DNA from: Formosa algae | GTDB lineage: Bacteria > Bacteroidota > Bacteroidia > Flavobacteriales > Flavobacteriaceae | Direction of reading: 5' to 3' | Assembly: GCF_001439665.1 (NCBI RefSeq) | Contig: NZ_LMAK01000082.1 | Span: 1 to 64,000 of the forward strand | Length of the DNA stretch: 64,000 bases | Shown here: one piece after another, positions 15,670 to 24,624 of the stretch | How the letters are laid out: each line of letters starts with the position of its first letter | Numbering within the stretch: position 1 is the stretch's first letter | The notes under the pieces: generated by a model | The model's input: the letters and a program-made list of their open reading frames with translations, nothing else | Database searches by the model: none | Told to the model about the DNA's origin: nothing | Position numbers and translations under genes: made by a program

Positions 15670-18426
15670 ATGAAATTTATACAAAGCAAACCAATTATAT
15701 ATATTAAATCAGTTTTACTAACTGGTCTCGTGTTTCTATTTACTGGATTACACATGGTGCAAGCGCAACAAAACCCTGTTCCAGATCCAGATTTAGGCTT
15801 AAGAGCAGACTGGATGCGCGGATCTTTAGGTCTCTTATGGCTTCCAGAAAACAATTATAATGGAAATATAGAAGGCGTTTCAATAGAAGATTTCTTGACT
15901 CAAATTCAGCATCTAAAAACAGTAGATTTTGTGCAGGTAGGTTTAGCAAGTCCATATATTTATTCTCCTGTGCATACAGCACCACATCCGCTTTTAGAAC
16001 GTTTATGGGAAGGCGATCTGGGTCCAGATGGAAAACCTATAAATTTAGTGGTTCCACGTGCATCTGCTCCAGATCCGTTTTTAGGTTGGCTTAAAGCTAT
16101 AAAAGCGGCTGGATTAAAAACAGAAGTATATGTAAACTCGGCAAATTTACTTGAATGGGAAGCTTTTGGCACACCTATTTCAGAATTTCCAGATTTTTCA
16201 GAACGTTGGAAAGCATATTGCGATACAGATCCAACCATGCAAGCTTTTATTGAAAGTCAGCCATACCATAAAGATGGCGTAAATGATGACCGCCGTCCAT
16301 ACATGTTCTGTTATGCAGAATTTGTGCTAAAAGAATATGCTATGCGTTATGGTGATTTAATTGATGCGTGGTGTTTTGATGCGGCTCATGTAAATATGGG
16401 TGCAGCTGGCGACGATTATAGTACGGGCGATATAGATACGCAACGCGTGTTTCAAGCTTTTGCCGATGCCTGTCATGCAGGAAATCCAGATGCGGCCATT
16501 ACGTTTAATAATGGAATTGGGGATCGCGATAGTGACCCTTTTGTGCCATATGTGACACCTTCACTTTTTGAAGATTATAAATTTGGACATCCTTTTGGAG
16601 GGGCTGGAAATATGGTTGAACCAAGAGATCCGTTATATACCGTGAATTTTGGTATTTGTGAATATATGCGAGATACTAATGGTCATCCTTATACAAATGA
16701 CGATATTGATTGGAATGATAATGTTGTCGCACATTTCTTTCCTAAACAAAGTACTACGTCATGGAATGATGGTGGTACACCGTGTTTAACCGATGAGGAA
16801 TTTGTAGAGTGGAATAATGTAGGATTAATTAACGGAGGAGGAATTACTTGGGGAACTCCTCTGGTAATAACTAATCTTAATAATGCGTCTGCAAATCTAA
16901 CACTTCAACCTTATGCACTTAGACAATTAGAATTAGTCGATGCCGATTTAAGTGCGAATCAATTTCCAGGAGCACCAAATTGGGCAAGACAATATACTAT
17001 TTTACCAGATATAATTCTTGGACAAGATTATAGTCATACTTTAATTGAAGGCTCAGATTTTTGGGACCCAGAAAATGTAGGAGTAACCAATGTTTCTATT
17101 GTAGATGGTGGAGCTCCAGGTTGGTTAACAATTACAGAAACTGAAGAAGGTGTTTGGACATTAAGCGGCACACCAACAGAAACATCGGCTACAGCATATA
17201 CTTTTGAACTTAGAGCAGAAGATGCTGATGGAGGAACTAATAGAGAAGTGACTTTAAAAGTAGTAGAAAATCCTAACGGTTTTACAGATCCTGAAGATGG
17301 TTCTCCAGTGTGGAAAGAAAGTCCAATGGTTTTAGAAAACACACCTGTTTTAGAATTCTTTGAATATTATTTAGAAGAAGGTGTAGATTTTTATGATTTT
17401 GAAGAGGATGATCTTAGCATAATAATAAGTGCCGGAGCAGATTGGCTTAATGTAGAAAAGTTGTCTGAAGGGATTTGGTATTTAAGTGGTACACCAGAAT
17501 TAGACCATGTAGGAGAAAATACCTTCACACTTACGCTTAATGACGGTACACATACAACCGATAACGAATTACAAATAACCGTAGATCCTTTAGATACTTC
17601 AGATGGTGTAGCTGTAGAAGTTAGAGCAACTCCAGTTACTAATTATGGCATAGGAGCAATAGCGACTATGATTTCAGAAACACAAACCGCAACAGATGGA
17701 TTGGCGACTTATAAAATCTCAATAGATGTAACTCCACCAAGTGATAAAGCTGTAATCTCTGGACTTTCCGGAGGTGTGGCAACGGAATATGCCTGGGGCT
17801 TAGGTGATGGGACTGATGAAAATGCCGATGATATTTTTACAGGTAGCGATAACGAATGGGTAAATAGCATAAATAATATTCAAATTATTGAATTTAATTC
17901 CAATGGCGGAACACTAACCTTAGACAAAATTTCAACGGCTTTTGAGTCTGTTACTGTTGTAAATGCACAATCTAGAAACGATCGTGTTTCGCTAATAGTA
18001 AATGAGGTTAGAACCGATTTGGGAAGATTGTCTTTAACACCAGAAGCTATATACTTAAGTACGTCTACAGGGGTTGAAAATATTCAGGAGTTTGCTATTG
18101 GAACTGGAAATGAAGAACTAACAAATAAATGGTCGATAGAAGGGATTAATGTGCTTGTAAAATTTGATGAGTCACTTTCAATTGACGACAATGAGCATTT
18201 AGCATTGTCATTCAGATTATATCCAAACCCAGCTACGGATGAAATTTCATTAAACATGCCAATTCGTTCAGCTAGAATTATGGATATCACAGGAAAGGTT
18301 GTAAAAGTATATAATTCAGAAACTCAAAACCTAGATGTTTCTCATTTAGCAACAGGTATTTATTTCTTAAAAGGACAAAGTATCGAAGGGGTAACACTTG
18401 TTAAAAAGTTTGTTAAGCGTAATTAA
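15670..18426 (+). CDS. GH107 endo-alpha-L-fucanase (fucoidanase) with two Ig-like repeats and T9SS tail
   Basis: Second GH107 enzyme, 918 residues, 52 bases downstream of the first and clearly its paralogue. Signal peptide ends MVQAQQ. Catalytic domain ~35-435 with AWCFDAAH (candidate nucleophile D237) and FGHPFGGAG (candidate acid/base H307). It has only two Ig-like repeats (~436-535 and 536-642), one fewer than its neighbour, which accounts for the 90-residue length difference. The unrecognised C-terminal module (~647-833) and the T9SS sorting domain (~847-918; FRLYPNPATDE, ending VKKFVKRN as in the neighbour) are shared. The gene length of 2757 bases and two-Ig layout fit my recollection of F. 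algae FFA2. Having two secreted paralogues suggests complementary sulfation-pattern or chain-length preferences. Confidence 0.9.
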   Translation: MKFIQSKPIIYIKSVLLTGLVFLFTGLHMVQAQQNPVPDPDLGLRADWMRGSLGLLWLPENNYNGNIEGVSIEDFLTQIQHLKTVDFVQVGLASPYIYSPVHTAPHPLLERLWEGDLGPDGKPINLVVPRASAPDPFLGWLKAIKAAGLKTEVYVNSANLLEWEAFGTPISEFPDFSERWKAYCDTDPTMQAFIESQPYHKDGVNDDRRPYMFCYAEFVLKEYAMRYGDLIDAWCFDAAHVNMGAAGDDYSTGDIDTQRVFQAFADACHAGNPDAAITFNNGIGDRDSDPFVPYVTPSLFEDYKFGHPFGGAGNMVEPRDPLYTVNFGICEYMRDTNGHPYTNDDIDWNDNVVAHFFPKQSTTSWNDGGTPCLTDEEFVEWNNVGLINGGGITWGTPLVITNLNNASANLTLQPYALRQLELVDADLSANQFPGAPNWARQYTILPDIILGQDYSHTLIEGSDFWDPENVGVTNVSIVDGGAPGWLTITETEEGVWTLSGTPTETSATAYTFELRAEDADGGTNREVTLKVVENPNGFTDPEDGSPVWKESPMVLENTPVLEFFEYYLEEGVDFYDFEEDDLSIIISAGADWLNVEKLSEGIWYLSGTPELDHVGENTFTLTLNDGTHTTDNELQITVDPLDTSDGVAVEVRATPVTNYGIGAIATMISETQTATDGLATYKISIDVTPPSDKAVISGLSGGVATEYAWGLGDGTDENADDIFTGSDNEWVNSINNIQIIEFNSNGGTLTLDKISTAFESVTVVNAQSRNDRVSLIVNEVRTDLGRLSLTPEAIYLSTSTGVENIQEFAIGTGNEELTNKWSIEGINVLVKFDESLSIDDNEHLALSFRLYPNPATDEISLNMPIRSARIMDITGKVVKVYNSETQNLDVSHLATGIYFLKGQSIEGVTLVKKFVKRN

Positions 18427-18741
18427 TTAAAAGGTTTAAATCTAGTAGACTAACAGCTTTTTTTGTTGCTGAAGTGGACCAAATAATATTTTTTTTGTAT
18501 TTGTTTTATTAGAGTGGTGTTAAGCATATAGCCGGATTTTAAAATCTTTTATAGTCATGAGAATATTCTCAACTGTATTAATTCGGCTTATGCTTTTCAT
18601 TAAATGAAAATAAATGATTGTGCAAAAAACTAAAATTAAATTTAAAAACAGTTTTTATTGAGGGGGAAAAGAATTTTTTTCCGTTTAAAAGACCGATAGA
18701 AAAGACAATTAAAAGGAGTTATTGAAGAAAAAAAAGAATTT
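18427..18741. promoter_or_regulatory. Intergenic region with imperfect inverted repeat before second GH141
   Basis: A 315-base gap without genes. Bases 18522-18534 (AAGCATATAGCCG) pair with 18582-18595 (TTCGGCTTATGCTT), with one bulge and one mismatch. This encloses a perfect 12-bp palindrome at 18559-18570. The nested arrangement could form a structured leader, attenuator or processing site between the fucanases and GH141. A GGGGG run at 18662-18666 is followed 14 bases later by CCGTTT, recalling the pair seen at 11013-11040. The region just before the ATG is very A-rich, typical of Bacteroidetes start sites. Confidence 0.35.
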
Positions 18742-20919
18742 ATGAAACACTATTTAATTTTCATGTTTACGCTAATCATCATAAGTATGACTAGCGTGGC
18801 ACAAACCGAATCAGCCGAGAAAGCTGATTTCTACGTGTCTACAAAAGGTTCCGACAGTTGGTCAGGAACGTTGTCTGCTCCAAACGCTAAAGGTTCCGAC
18901 GGACCTTTCGCTACTTTAGAACGTGCACGCGATGCGGTACGCGATTTAAAAAAGGAGATATCAAAAGATATTACAGTATTTGTTCGAGACGGTGTATATC
19001 AATTAAATAAAACAGTTATTTTTGGTTTGGAAGATTCTGGAGAAGGTGAGTCTACAATTACTTATGCAGCCTATCCAGGTGAAACGCCTGTGTTTAGTTC
19101 AGGAAAAGAAATTAATGGTTGGAAAAAAGTCACTACGGATATTCCAGAATTACCTACAAAAGCTAAAGGACAAATTTATGTTGCCGATGTTTCCGATTCT
19201 TTCAAAACGCTTTATGATGAAGAAGGTATGTTGCCTCGTGCACAATCGGAAGGCATTATTACAGAAGAAGGAAAGAATGGTAGAGATCGTCTTCAGTTTC
19301 CTGAAGGATTCCTCAAGAATTGGTCGAATGTAAGCGATGTAGAAATTAAAGTCAGACCACACCATGCTTGGATTGTGAATATGTTGCCTTTAGAATCTGT
19401 GAATGAAGAAACTCAAATAGCTACAACATCTATTGAATCTACGTATGCGATGAACGTACTTCATTTTTTAAAAACAACAGATAATTGTTGGGTAGAAAAT
19501 GTATTAGAAGCTCTAGATGAAGAAGGCGAATGGGTTTTAAATACCAAGGAAGATAAAGTGTATTTATGGCCTAGAAATACGTCGAAAATTGTGGCTCCAC
19601 AACTTTTAGAACTTATTCGTGTGGAAGGAAAAATAGATATGGCAGGACCTAAAGATGTGCCAGTACGAAACCTTCATTTTAAAGGCTTAACTTTTAAGCA
19701 TGGTGAACGCTATACCTTAACGACAGACGATAAAGGGTTGCAGCACGACTGGGATATGTTAGATAAAGATAATGCATTAGTTCGTTTTCGTGGTACAGAG
19801 AATTGCGTCATAGAGCAATGTCATTTCTTAGATAGTGGTAGTGGAGCCATCCGTGTGGATTTGCATGGAATAGGAAACACAATTTCCGGTAACCATATCG
19901 AGCATATGGGAGGCGGCGGAATTTTGTTAGCTGGATACGGACCAGGAACTAAAGATGTAAATAAAAAGAATACGGTTTACAATAATAATATCCATCATGT
20001 CGGAGAAATTTATTGGCATTCACCAGGGATTTTCGTTTGGCAAAGTGGAGCAAACAGCATCAAAAATAACTTAATTCATCATACCGATTATACGGGACTT
20101 ATTTTATCGGGCTGTATGACAGATTTCTTTGCAAAAAACGGAAACGGTAGAGAATTAGTGCGTACGCTTCGTAGAGACGAGATGCCAAAGTTCGAAAAAG
20201 GATTAAGTCTGGATGAGGTCTTGCCGTATTTACATACACATGATAATATTGTTGAAAATAACGAAATTCATCATGCTATGAGTCGCTTAGGCGATGGTAA
20301 CGGGATCTATATTCGTGGCTCAGGTAAGAATAATATTTTTCGCAGAAATTACATTCATCATTTAGTAGCCGATATGATTATGCAAGCGGCACTTCGTACC
20401 GATGGTGGACAAACAGGAACCCTAATTACCGAAAATGTAATTTATAAATGTACTTCGCAAGGGATACTGACTAAGCTTGATAATAAAGTAGAAAATAACA
20501 TCGTAGCCGATATAATTGCGCCACCGCGCGGGTATTATGTATCTGTTAGAGAAGGGCCTTTAACAGGAGCAACTATTAAAAATAACATCTTTTATTCTTT
20601 ATCTAAAGACGATACGTTTATAGATGAATTACCTCCGGGAAAAGCAGGTAGTTCCGAAGATCGCCGAGGAAGAGCATTAGCGCGTGCTATGGATGCTGAT
20701 ACCGATAATAATATTTATTTCTGCAAACCAGATATTACTAAAGGGAAGGCTCTTATTGAAAAAAATCAGAAGGATGGAATCGATAAAAATAGCCGTGCTG
20801 TAGATCCTATGTTTGTCGATCCTGAAAACGGTGATTTTAGATTTAAACCAGGCTCGCCAGCAATTGAAATGGGCATAACGCCTATTGATCTATCTCAGGT
20901 AGGATTACGTAAAGAATAA
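18742..20919 (+). CDS. GH141 right-handed parallel beta-helix hydrolase (second copy, soluble secreted)
   Basis: The 725-residue product is a full-length paralogue of the GH141 at 5427-7580: ADFYVSTKGSDSWSGT, GPFATLERARDAVR, YAAYPGETPVFSSG and the same helix rungs (NNNIHHVGEIYW, DGNGIYIRGSG). Unlike the first copy it has no lipobox; the signal ends TSVAQ, so it should be soluble after export. Insertions relative to the first copy occur around residues 165-175 and 235-250 (MNVLHFLKTTDNCWVEN region). Probable role: exo-alpha-L-fucosidase on fucan oligosaccharides, by analogy with GH141 members from other loci; a xylan-type activity is the alternative. A hairpin follows 10 bases after the stop codon. 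Confidence 0.85.
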   Translation: MKHYLIFMFTLIIISMTSVAQTESAEKADFYVSTKGSDSWSGTLSAPNAKGSDGPFATLERARDAVRDLKKEISKDITVFVRDGVYQLNKTVIFGLEDSGEGESTITYAAYPGETPVFSSGKEINGWKKVTTDIPELPTKAKGQIYVADVSDSFKTLYDEEGMLPRAQSEGIITEEGKNGRDRLQFPEGFLKNWSNVSDVEIKVRPHHAWIVNMLPLESVNEETQIATTSIESTYAMNVLHFLKTTDNCWVENVLEALDEEGEWVLNTKEDKVYLWPRNTSKIVAPQLLELIRVEGKIDMAGPKDVPVRNLHFKGLTFKHGERYTLTTDDKGLQHDWDMLDKDNALVRFRGTENCVIEQCHFLDSGSGAIRVDLHGIGNTISGNHIEHMGGGGILLAGYGPGTKDVNKKNTVYNNNIHHVGEIYWHSPGIFVWQSGANSIKNNLIHHTDYTGLILSGCMTDFFAKNGNGRELVRTLRRDEMPKFEKGLSLDEVLPYLHTHDNIVENNEIHHAMSRLGDGNGIYIRGSGKNNIFRRNYIHHLVADMIMQAALRTDGGQTGTLITENVIYKCTSQGILTKLDNKVENNIVADIIAPPRGYYVSVREGPLTGATIKNNIFYSLSKDDTFIDELPPGKAGSSEDRRGRALARAMDADTDNNIYFCKPDITKGKALIEKNQKDGIDKNSRAVDPMFVDPENGDFRFKPGSPAIEMGITPIDLSQVGLRKE

Positions 20920-20928
20920 TTATAGTTA

Positions 20929-20960
20929 TTAGGTGTATTTAGATTATTAAATACACCTAA
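20929..20960 (+). terminator. Perfect 13-bp hairpin between GH141 and ThuA genes
   Basis: Bases 20929-20941 are exactly complementary to 20948-20960, leaving a six-base loop (GATTAT), and are followed by a short TTTAAAAT tract. It begins 9 bases after the GH141 stop and ends 14 bases before the next ATG. It is likely a partial terminator or an mRNA-stabilising element inside a longer operon. Confidence 0.6.
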
Positions 20961-20974
20961 TTTAAAATATACAA

Positions 20975-21901
20975 ATGATAAAGTTGATTAAGGGTATTCT
21001 TATTTGTTTCTCTGTTTTCTTATGTTCCATATCTGGGTTCAGTCAAAAGAAATCAGATGCAATAGAGGTGTTAATCGTTGATGGTTTTAATAATCACAAT
21101 TGGCAACAAACGACTTTTCTTGTCAGTAAAATACTAACTGAAAGTGGTCTGTTTCACGTGAGTGTTTCTACGGCACCTTCTGAGCCAAGTGTTTCGGAAT
21201 GGGCAGATTGGAACCCTGATTTTAGTAACTATGATGTGGTTATTCAAAATACAAATAATTATCACAATAGATCCTTAAGATGGCCGAGATCCGTAGAGAA
21301 AAACTTAGAAGACTTTGTGAAATCTGGTGGCGGACTTTATATCCTTCATTCCGCTAATAATGCTTTTCCTGATTGGGCAGCTTATAATGAAATGATGGGA
21401 CCAGGTTGGCGATCTGTAGATGAAGGTATTGCTATTCAAATTGGTGACCATGGAGAACTTATTGAAATCCCTAGCGGTGAAGGAGAAACTACCTTTCATG
21501 GTAGAAGAAGTGATGAGGTTATTCATGTTTTAAATAATCATCCCATAAATAAAGGGTTTCCGAAGGCATGGAAAACAGCAGATTTAGAACTTTATAAATA
21601 TGTACGAGGGTCTATAAAAAATCTAACCGTCTTATCCTATGCGACAGATAAGGAAAGTCAAATTAATTGGCCTGTAGAGTGGGTTGTAAAGTACGGAAAA
21701 GGACGTGTCTATAATTCGAGCATGGGACATATATGGAAACGTGAAGTCTATCCAAATGGGTTTCGATGTATCGGATTTCAAACCACTTTAATTAGAACCA
21801 CAGAATGGTTAGCCACAGGAAAAGTGACAACAAAAGTACCTGATAATTTTCCAACAGCAACAACTATTAGCCTAGCAGACGAGGAGTTAAATCAGGAATA
21901 A
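20975..21901 (+). CDS. Secreted ThuA-like domain protein
   Basis: The 308-residue product has a signal peptide ending GFSQK. The remainder is a ThuA-type (trehalose-utilisation, glutamine-amidotransferase-like fold) domain: IEVLIVDGFNNHNWQQT, SNYDVVIQNTNNY, LEDFVKSGGGLYILHSANNAF and WVVKYGKGRVYNSSMGHIW. ThuA proteins frequently sit beside DUF1080 proteins in Bacteroidetes and Planctomycetes, as here (24 bases downstream). The exact reaction is not established. A role in handling oxidised (3-keto) sugars is the current family-level idea, and nothing in the sequence fixes it. The stop at 21899-21901 leaves a 23-base spacer to DUF1080. Confidence 0.82.
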   Translation: MIKLIKGILICFSVFLCSISGFSQKKSDAIEVLIVDGFNNHNWQQTTFLVSKILTESGLFHVSVSTAPSEPSVSEWADWNPDFSNYDVVIQNTNNYHNRSLRWPRSVEKNLEDFVKSGGGLYILHSANNAFPDWAAYNEMMGPGWRSVDEGIAIQIGDHGELIEIPSGEGETTFHGRRSDEVIHVLNNHPINKGFPKAWKTADLELYKYVRGSIKNLTVLSYATDKESQINWPVEWVVKYGKGRVYNSSMGHIWKREVYPNGFRCIGFQTTLIRTTEWLATGKVTTKVPDNFPTATTISLADEELNQE

Positions 21902-21924
21902 ACTATTTACAACAAGAGCCAAAG

Positions 21925-22773
21925 ATGAAACGAAATAGAATAACCATATTGTTCATAGTGCTGATTAGTAATTGGATTGGATTCGGAGCGATGTTTGCTC
22001 AAAACGCCAATTCTAAAGATGGATTTGTAAAACTATTCAATGGAGAAAATTTTGACGGTTGGTACCTAAAACTAAAAAATAACGATCCAGAATTAGCTAA
22101 AAGAGTATTTGCTGTCGAGGATGGAATGATACACGTGTATGATGACAGTTGGCCAGAAGCCATAGATCTTAATAAAGGTACAGACGGGACCATTGGAATG
22201 ATGTATACGAAAAAGGTTTACAAGAACTATCATCTGAAATTTCAATATAAGTGGGGCACAAAAAAAGCAAATTATTTTGATAAGTGGGAGTATGACGCCG
22301 GTGTGTATTATCACATCACGGACGATAAAGTTTTCCCTACTGGTATAGAATACCAAATTCAATATGTGCAAACTGAAGACAGAAATGGAACAGGTGATCT
22401 TATAAGACCTCCTGGCCAAACTTACGACTGGTATTTCAATCCTGAAAAAGGAGCATACCAATTGCCAGAAAAAGGAGGAGTACTCTATACAGGTCAAGAC
22501 TCTTATAAAGGAAGAAAATGGTTGCATCGTGCAAAAGCGACATCAAATTTTAATGCGTTAAACGATAAGTGGAATACCTGTGAGATTATAGTAATGGGGA
22601 ACGCGTATGCCATTCATAAACTGAATGGCGAAGTGGTTAATGTCGCTTTTAATCTTAATCCGAGTGCTGGAATTATCGGATTTCAATCGGAAACAGCAGA
22701 AATTTATTATAAAAATATTGAGATAAAAGAGTTTGAAGAGCGTGTGCCAATGGACACGTTTATTTCAGAATAA
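21925..22773 (+). CDS. DUF1080 (3-keto-disaccharide hydrolase-like) secreted protein
   Basis: The 282-residue product has an N-terminal signal ending AMFAQN, then the DUF1080 hallmark GFVKLFNGENFDGWY and a concanavalin-like beta-sandwich (YHLKFQYKWG, YDAGVYYHI, TCEIIVMGNAYAIHKLNG, AGIIGFQSETAEIYYKNIEI). Members of this family have been annotated as 3-keto-glycoside hydrolases; others may only bind glycans. Pairing with ThuA suggests a joint role on an oxidised sugar, but no GFO/IDH/MocA oxidoreductase is visible nearby. The next gene has an in-frame ATG at 22733 inside this gene, which I do not accept as its start. Confidence 0.82.
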   Translation: MKRNRITILFIVLISNWIGFGAMFAQNANSKDGFVKLFNGENFDGWYLKLKNNDPELAKRVFAVEDGMIHVYDDSWPEAIDLNKGTDGTIGMMYTKKVYKNYHLKFQYKWGTKKANYFDKWEYDAGVYYHITDDKVFPTGIEYQIQYVQTEDRNGTGDLIRPPGQTYDWYFNPEKGAYQLPEKGGVLYTGQDSYKGRKWLHRAKATSNFNALNDKWNTCEIIVMGNAYAIHKLNGEVVNVAFNLNPSAGIIGFQSETAEIYYKNIEIKEFEERVPMDTFISE

Positions 22774-22825
22774 AACCTTTGAATTGAAGTTGAAATACAC
22801 TGATTTTAAAAATATGAATCAACCT

Positions 22826-24598
22826 ATGAAACGAAAACTAATTGGACTCCTCATACTAAATTTATGTTTAATTCCTGCATTTGTATTTGGCCAAAATAAA
22901 CCAAATATCATTATGGTTATTACCGACGATCAGGGTATGGGAGATTTGTCGTGTATGGGAAATCCATACATTAACACACCAAATATAGATGACTTTTATT
23001 CTAATGCCGTTCGTTTTACTAATTATCATGTCTCTACAACTTGTGCTCCAAGCCGAGGTGCTTTAATGTCGGGTAGACATTCTAATCGGGTTAATGTGTT
23101 TCATACGATCACAGGCCGCTCTTTGCTTTTTGAAGATGAAGTTATTCTACCTCAAGTATTAGCACAAAATGGTTACACAAATGGGATGTTTGGGAAATGG
23201 CATTTGGGAGATAATTATCCGTTCCGCCCTGAAGATAGAGGCTTTCATGAAGTGGTTCGCCATGGAGGTGGTGGCATCACTCAAGGACCAGATTATTGGT
23301 GGAACGATTATTTTGATGACTCTTATTGGCATAACGGTCAAATTCAAAAATATAACGGTTATTGCACAGATGTGTTCTTTTCTGAAGCCATAACGTTTAT
23401 AGAAGATAACAAAGACAAGCCCTTTTTCTGTTACATCTCTACCAATGCACCGCATGCACCTTTAAATGTGCCAGAAAAATACTTTAATATGTATAAAGAC
23501 ATCGATGCTATAAATGAAAATGCGCAACGTTTTTATGGGATGATTACCAATATCGATGATAATTTTAAACAGTTAGAACAGAAATTAGACGAATTAAAAC
23601 TGACAGATAATACCATCTTAATTTTCACTACAGATAATGGCTCTGCTTGGGGCCGTAATGTTTATAATGCCGATTTAAAAGGCGGAAAAGGCAGTGTGTA
23701 CGATGGTGGTCACCGGGTGCCTTTGTTTATTCGTTGGCCTAACGGAAAACTCACCGGAGGAAAAGATATCGATGCATTAGTGGCGCATTACGATTTGCTA
23801 CCCACGTTTGTAGATTTATTTGGTTTAGATTTTAATCCTGTAAAACCATTGGATGGAAAGAGTTTAAAACCCTTGATGTATGATGCAGAACCCGATTGGG
23901 AAAATCGCATATTGTACATGGATACCCAACGTAAACAAAACCTTTTAAAGTACAGAACGTACACGGTAATGGATGATGATTGGCGATTGATAAATGGCGA
24001 TGAATTATATAACATCACTGCAGATCGTGGACAAACCAAAAATGTATTCGATCAGTATCCCGAAGTTGCAGGACGTTTGTCTATGGGTTACGAAAATTGG
24101 TGGCAATCCATTATGGCAGAGGGACCAAATGAAAGATATGGTTATATAAAAGTAGGATCATCTCAAGAGAATCCAAGCCGAATTTCTGCACACGATATGT
24201 TTACAGGGAAGCATAATGGCGCTTGGCATCAAGACGGCGCTTCAAAAGCTGTTCAGGCTAGTGGACGTTGGAAAATTGAATTTGTAGAGGATGGGGATTA
24301 TACTATTTCGCTTCGCAGATTTCCAAGAGAAAGTGGATTGGCCATAAACGCAACATTTCCCGCTCAAGAAAAAAAAGTAGAATTACATAAGGTGCTTGAT
24401 GGTAGTGAGAAATCAGATTTTGATAATGCTTATTTGTATGTCGCCAATATAGAGAAAGAAATCAAAATTGAACTCGGACAGGAAGAGGTGACTTTTAAAG
24501 GGAAAATACCTGCAGGTAAATACGATATGGAAGCGCAATTAGTAGATAAAGATGGGCGAGTGCATCCAGCGTATTATGTGTACATCGAGAAATTGTAA
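22826..24598 (+). CDS. S1-family sulfatase with C-terminal beta-rich extension
   Basis: I choose ATG 22826 (or 22814), which places a clean signal peptide (MKRKLIGLLILN to FVFGQ) at the N-terminus. The ATG at 22733 would overlap DUF1080 and precede the signal with 31 residues. The 590-residue product has the metal-site motif ITDDQGMGD, the formylglycine signature CAPSR (Cys73), GKWHLGD and TDNGSAWGR. The catalytic core ends near residue 430. Residues ~440-590 form an extra beta-rich part with ASGRWKIEFVEDGDYTISL, resembling modules on other enzymes here. It would remove sulfate esters from fucan oligosaccharides after Cys is converted to formylglycine by a maturase not in this window. Regiospecificity cannot be read. 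Confidence 0.92.
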   Translation: MKRKLIGLLILNLCLIPAFVFGQNKPNIIMVITDDQGMGDLSCMGNPYINTPNIDDFYSNAVRFTNYHVSTTCAPSRGALMSGRHSNRVNVFHTITGRSLLFEDEVILPQVLAQNGYTNGMFGKWHLGDNYPFRPEDRGFHEVVRHGGGGITQGPDYWWNDYFDDSYWHNGQIQKYNGYCTDVFFSEAITFIEDNKDKPFFCYISTNAPHAPLNVPEKYFNMYKDIDAINENAQRFYGMITNIDDNFKQLEQKLDELKLTDNTILIFTTDNGSAWGRNVYNADLKGGKGSVYDGGHRVPLFIRWPNGKLTGGKDIDALVAHYDLLPTFVDLFGLDFNPVKPLDGKSLKPLMYDAEPDWENRILYMDTQRKQNLLKYRTYTVMDDDWRLINGDELYNITADRGQTKNVFDQYPEVAGRLSMGYENWWQSIMAEGPNERYGYIKVGSSQENPSRISAHDMFTGKHNGAWHQDGASKAVQASGRWKIEFVEDGDYTISLRRFPRESGLAINATFPAQEKKVELHKVLDGSEKSDFDNAYLYVANIEKEIKIELGQEEVTFKGKIPAGKYDMEAQLVDKDGRVHPAYYVYIEKL

Positions 24599-24624
24599 AC
24601 TTCCAATTGAAAAAAAAATAATAA

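Noticed and set aside
17034-17342. 102-codon minus-strand open frame
   Set aside because: Antisense to the Ig-like repeats of the second GH107 enzyme; low-complexity Ser/Val/Pro composition mirrors the sense codons.
22093-22527. 144-codon minus-strand open frame
   Set aside because: Lies entirely opposite the DUF1080 gene, whose protein is clearly real; the antisense translation has no domain features.
22733-22825. Upstream ATG extension of the first sulfatase
   Set aside because: It overlaps DUF1080 and puts 31 residues ahead of the signal peptide.
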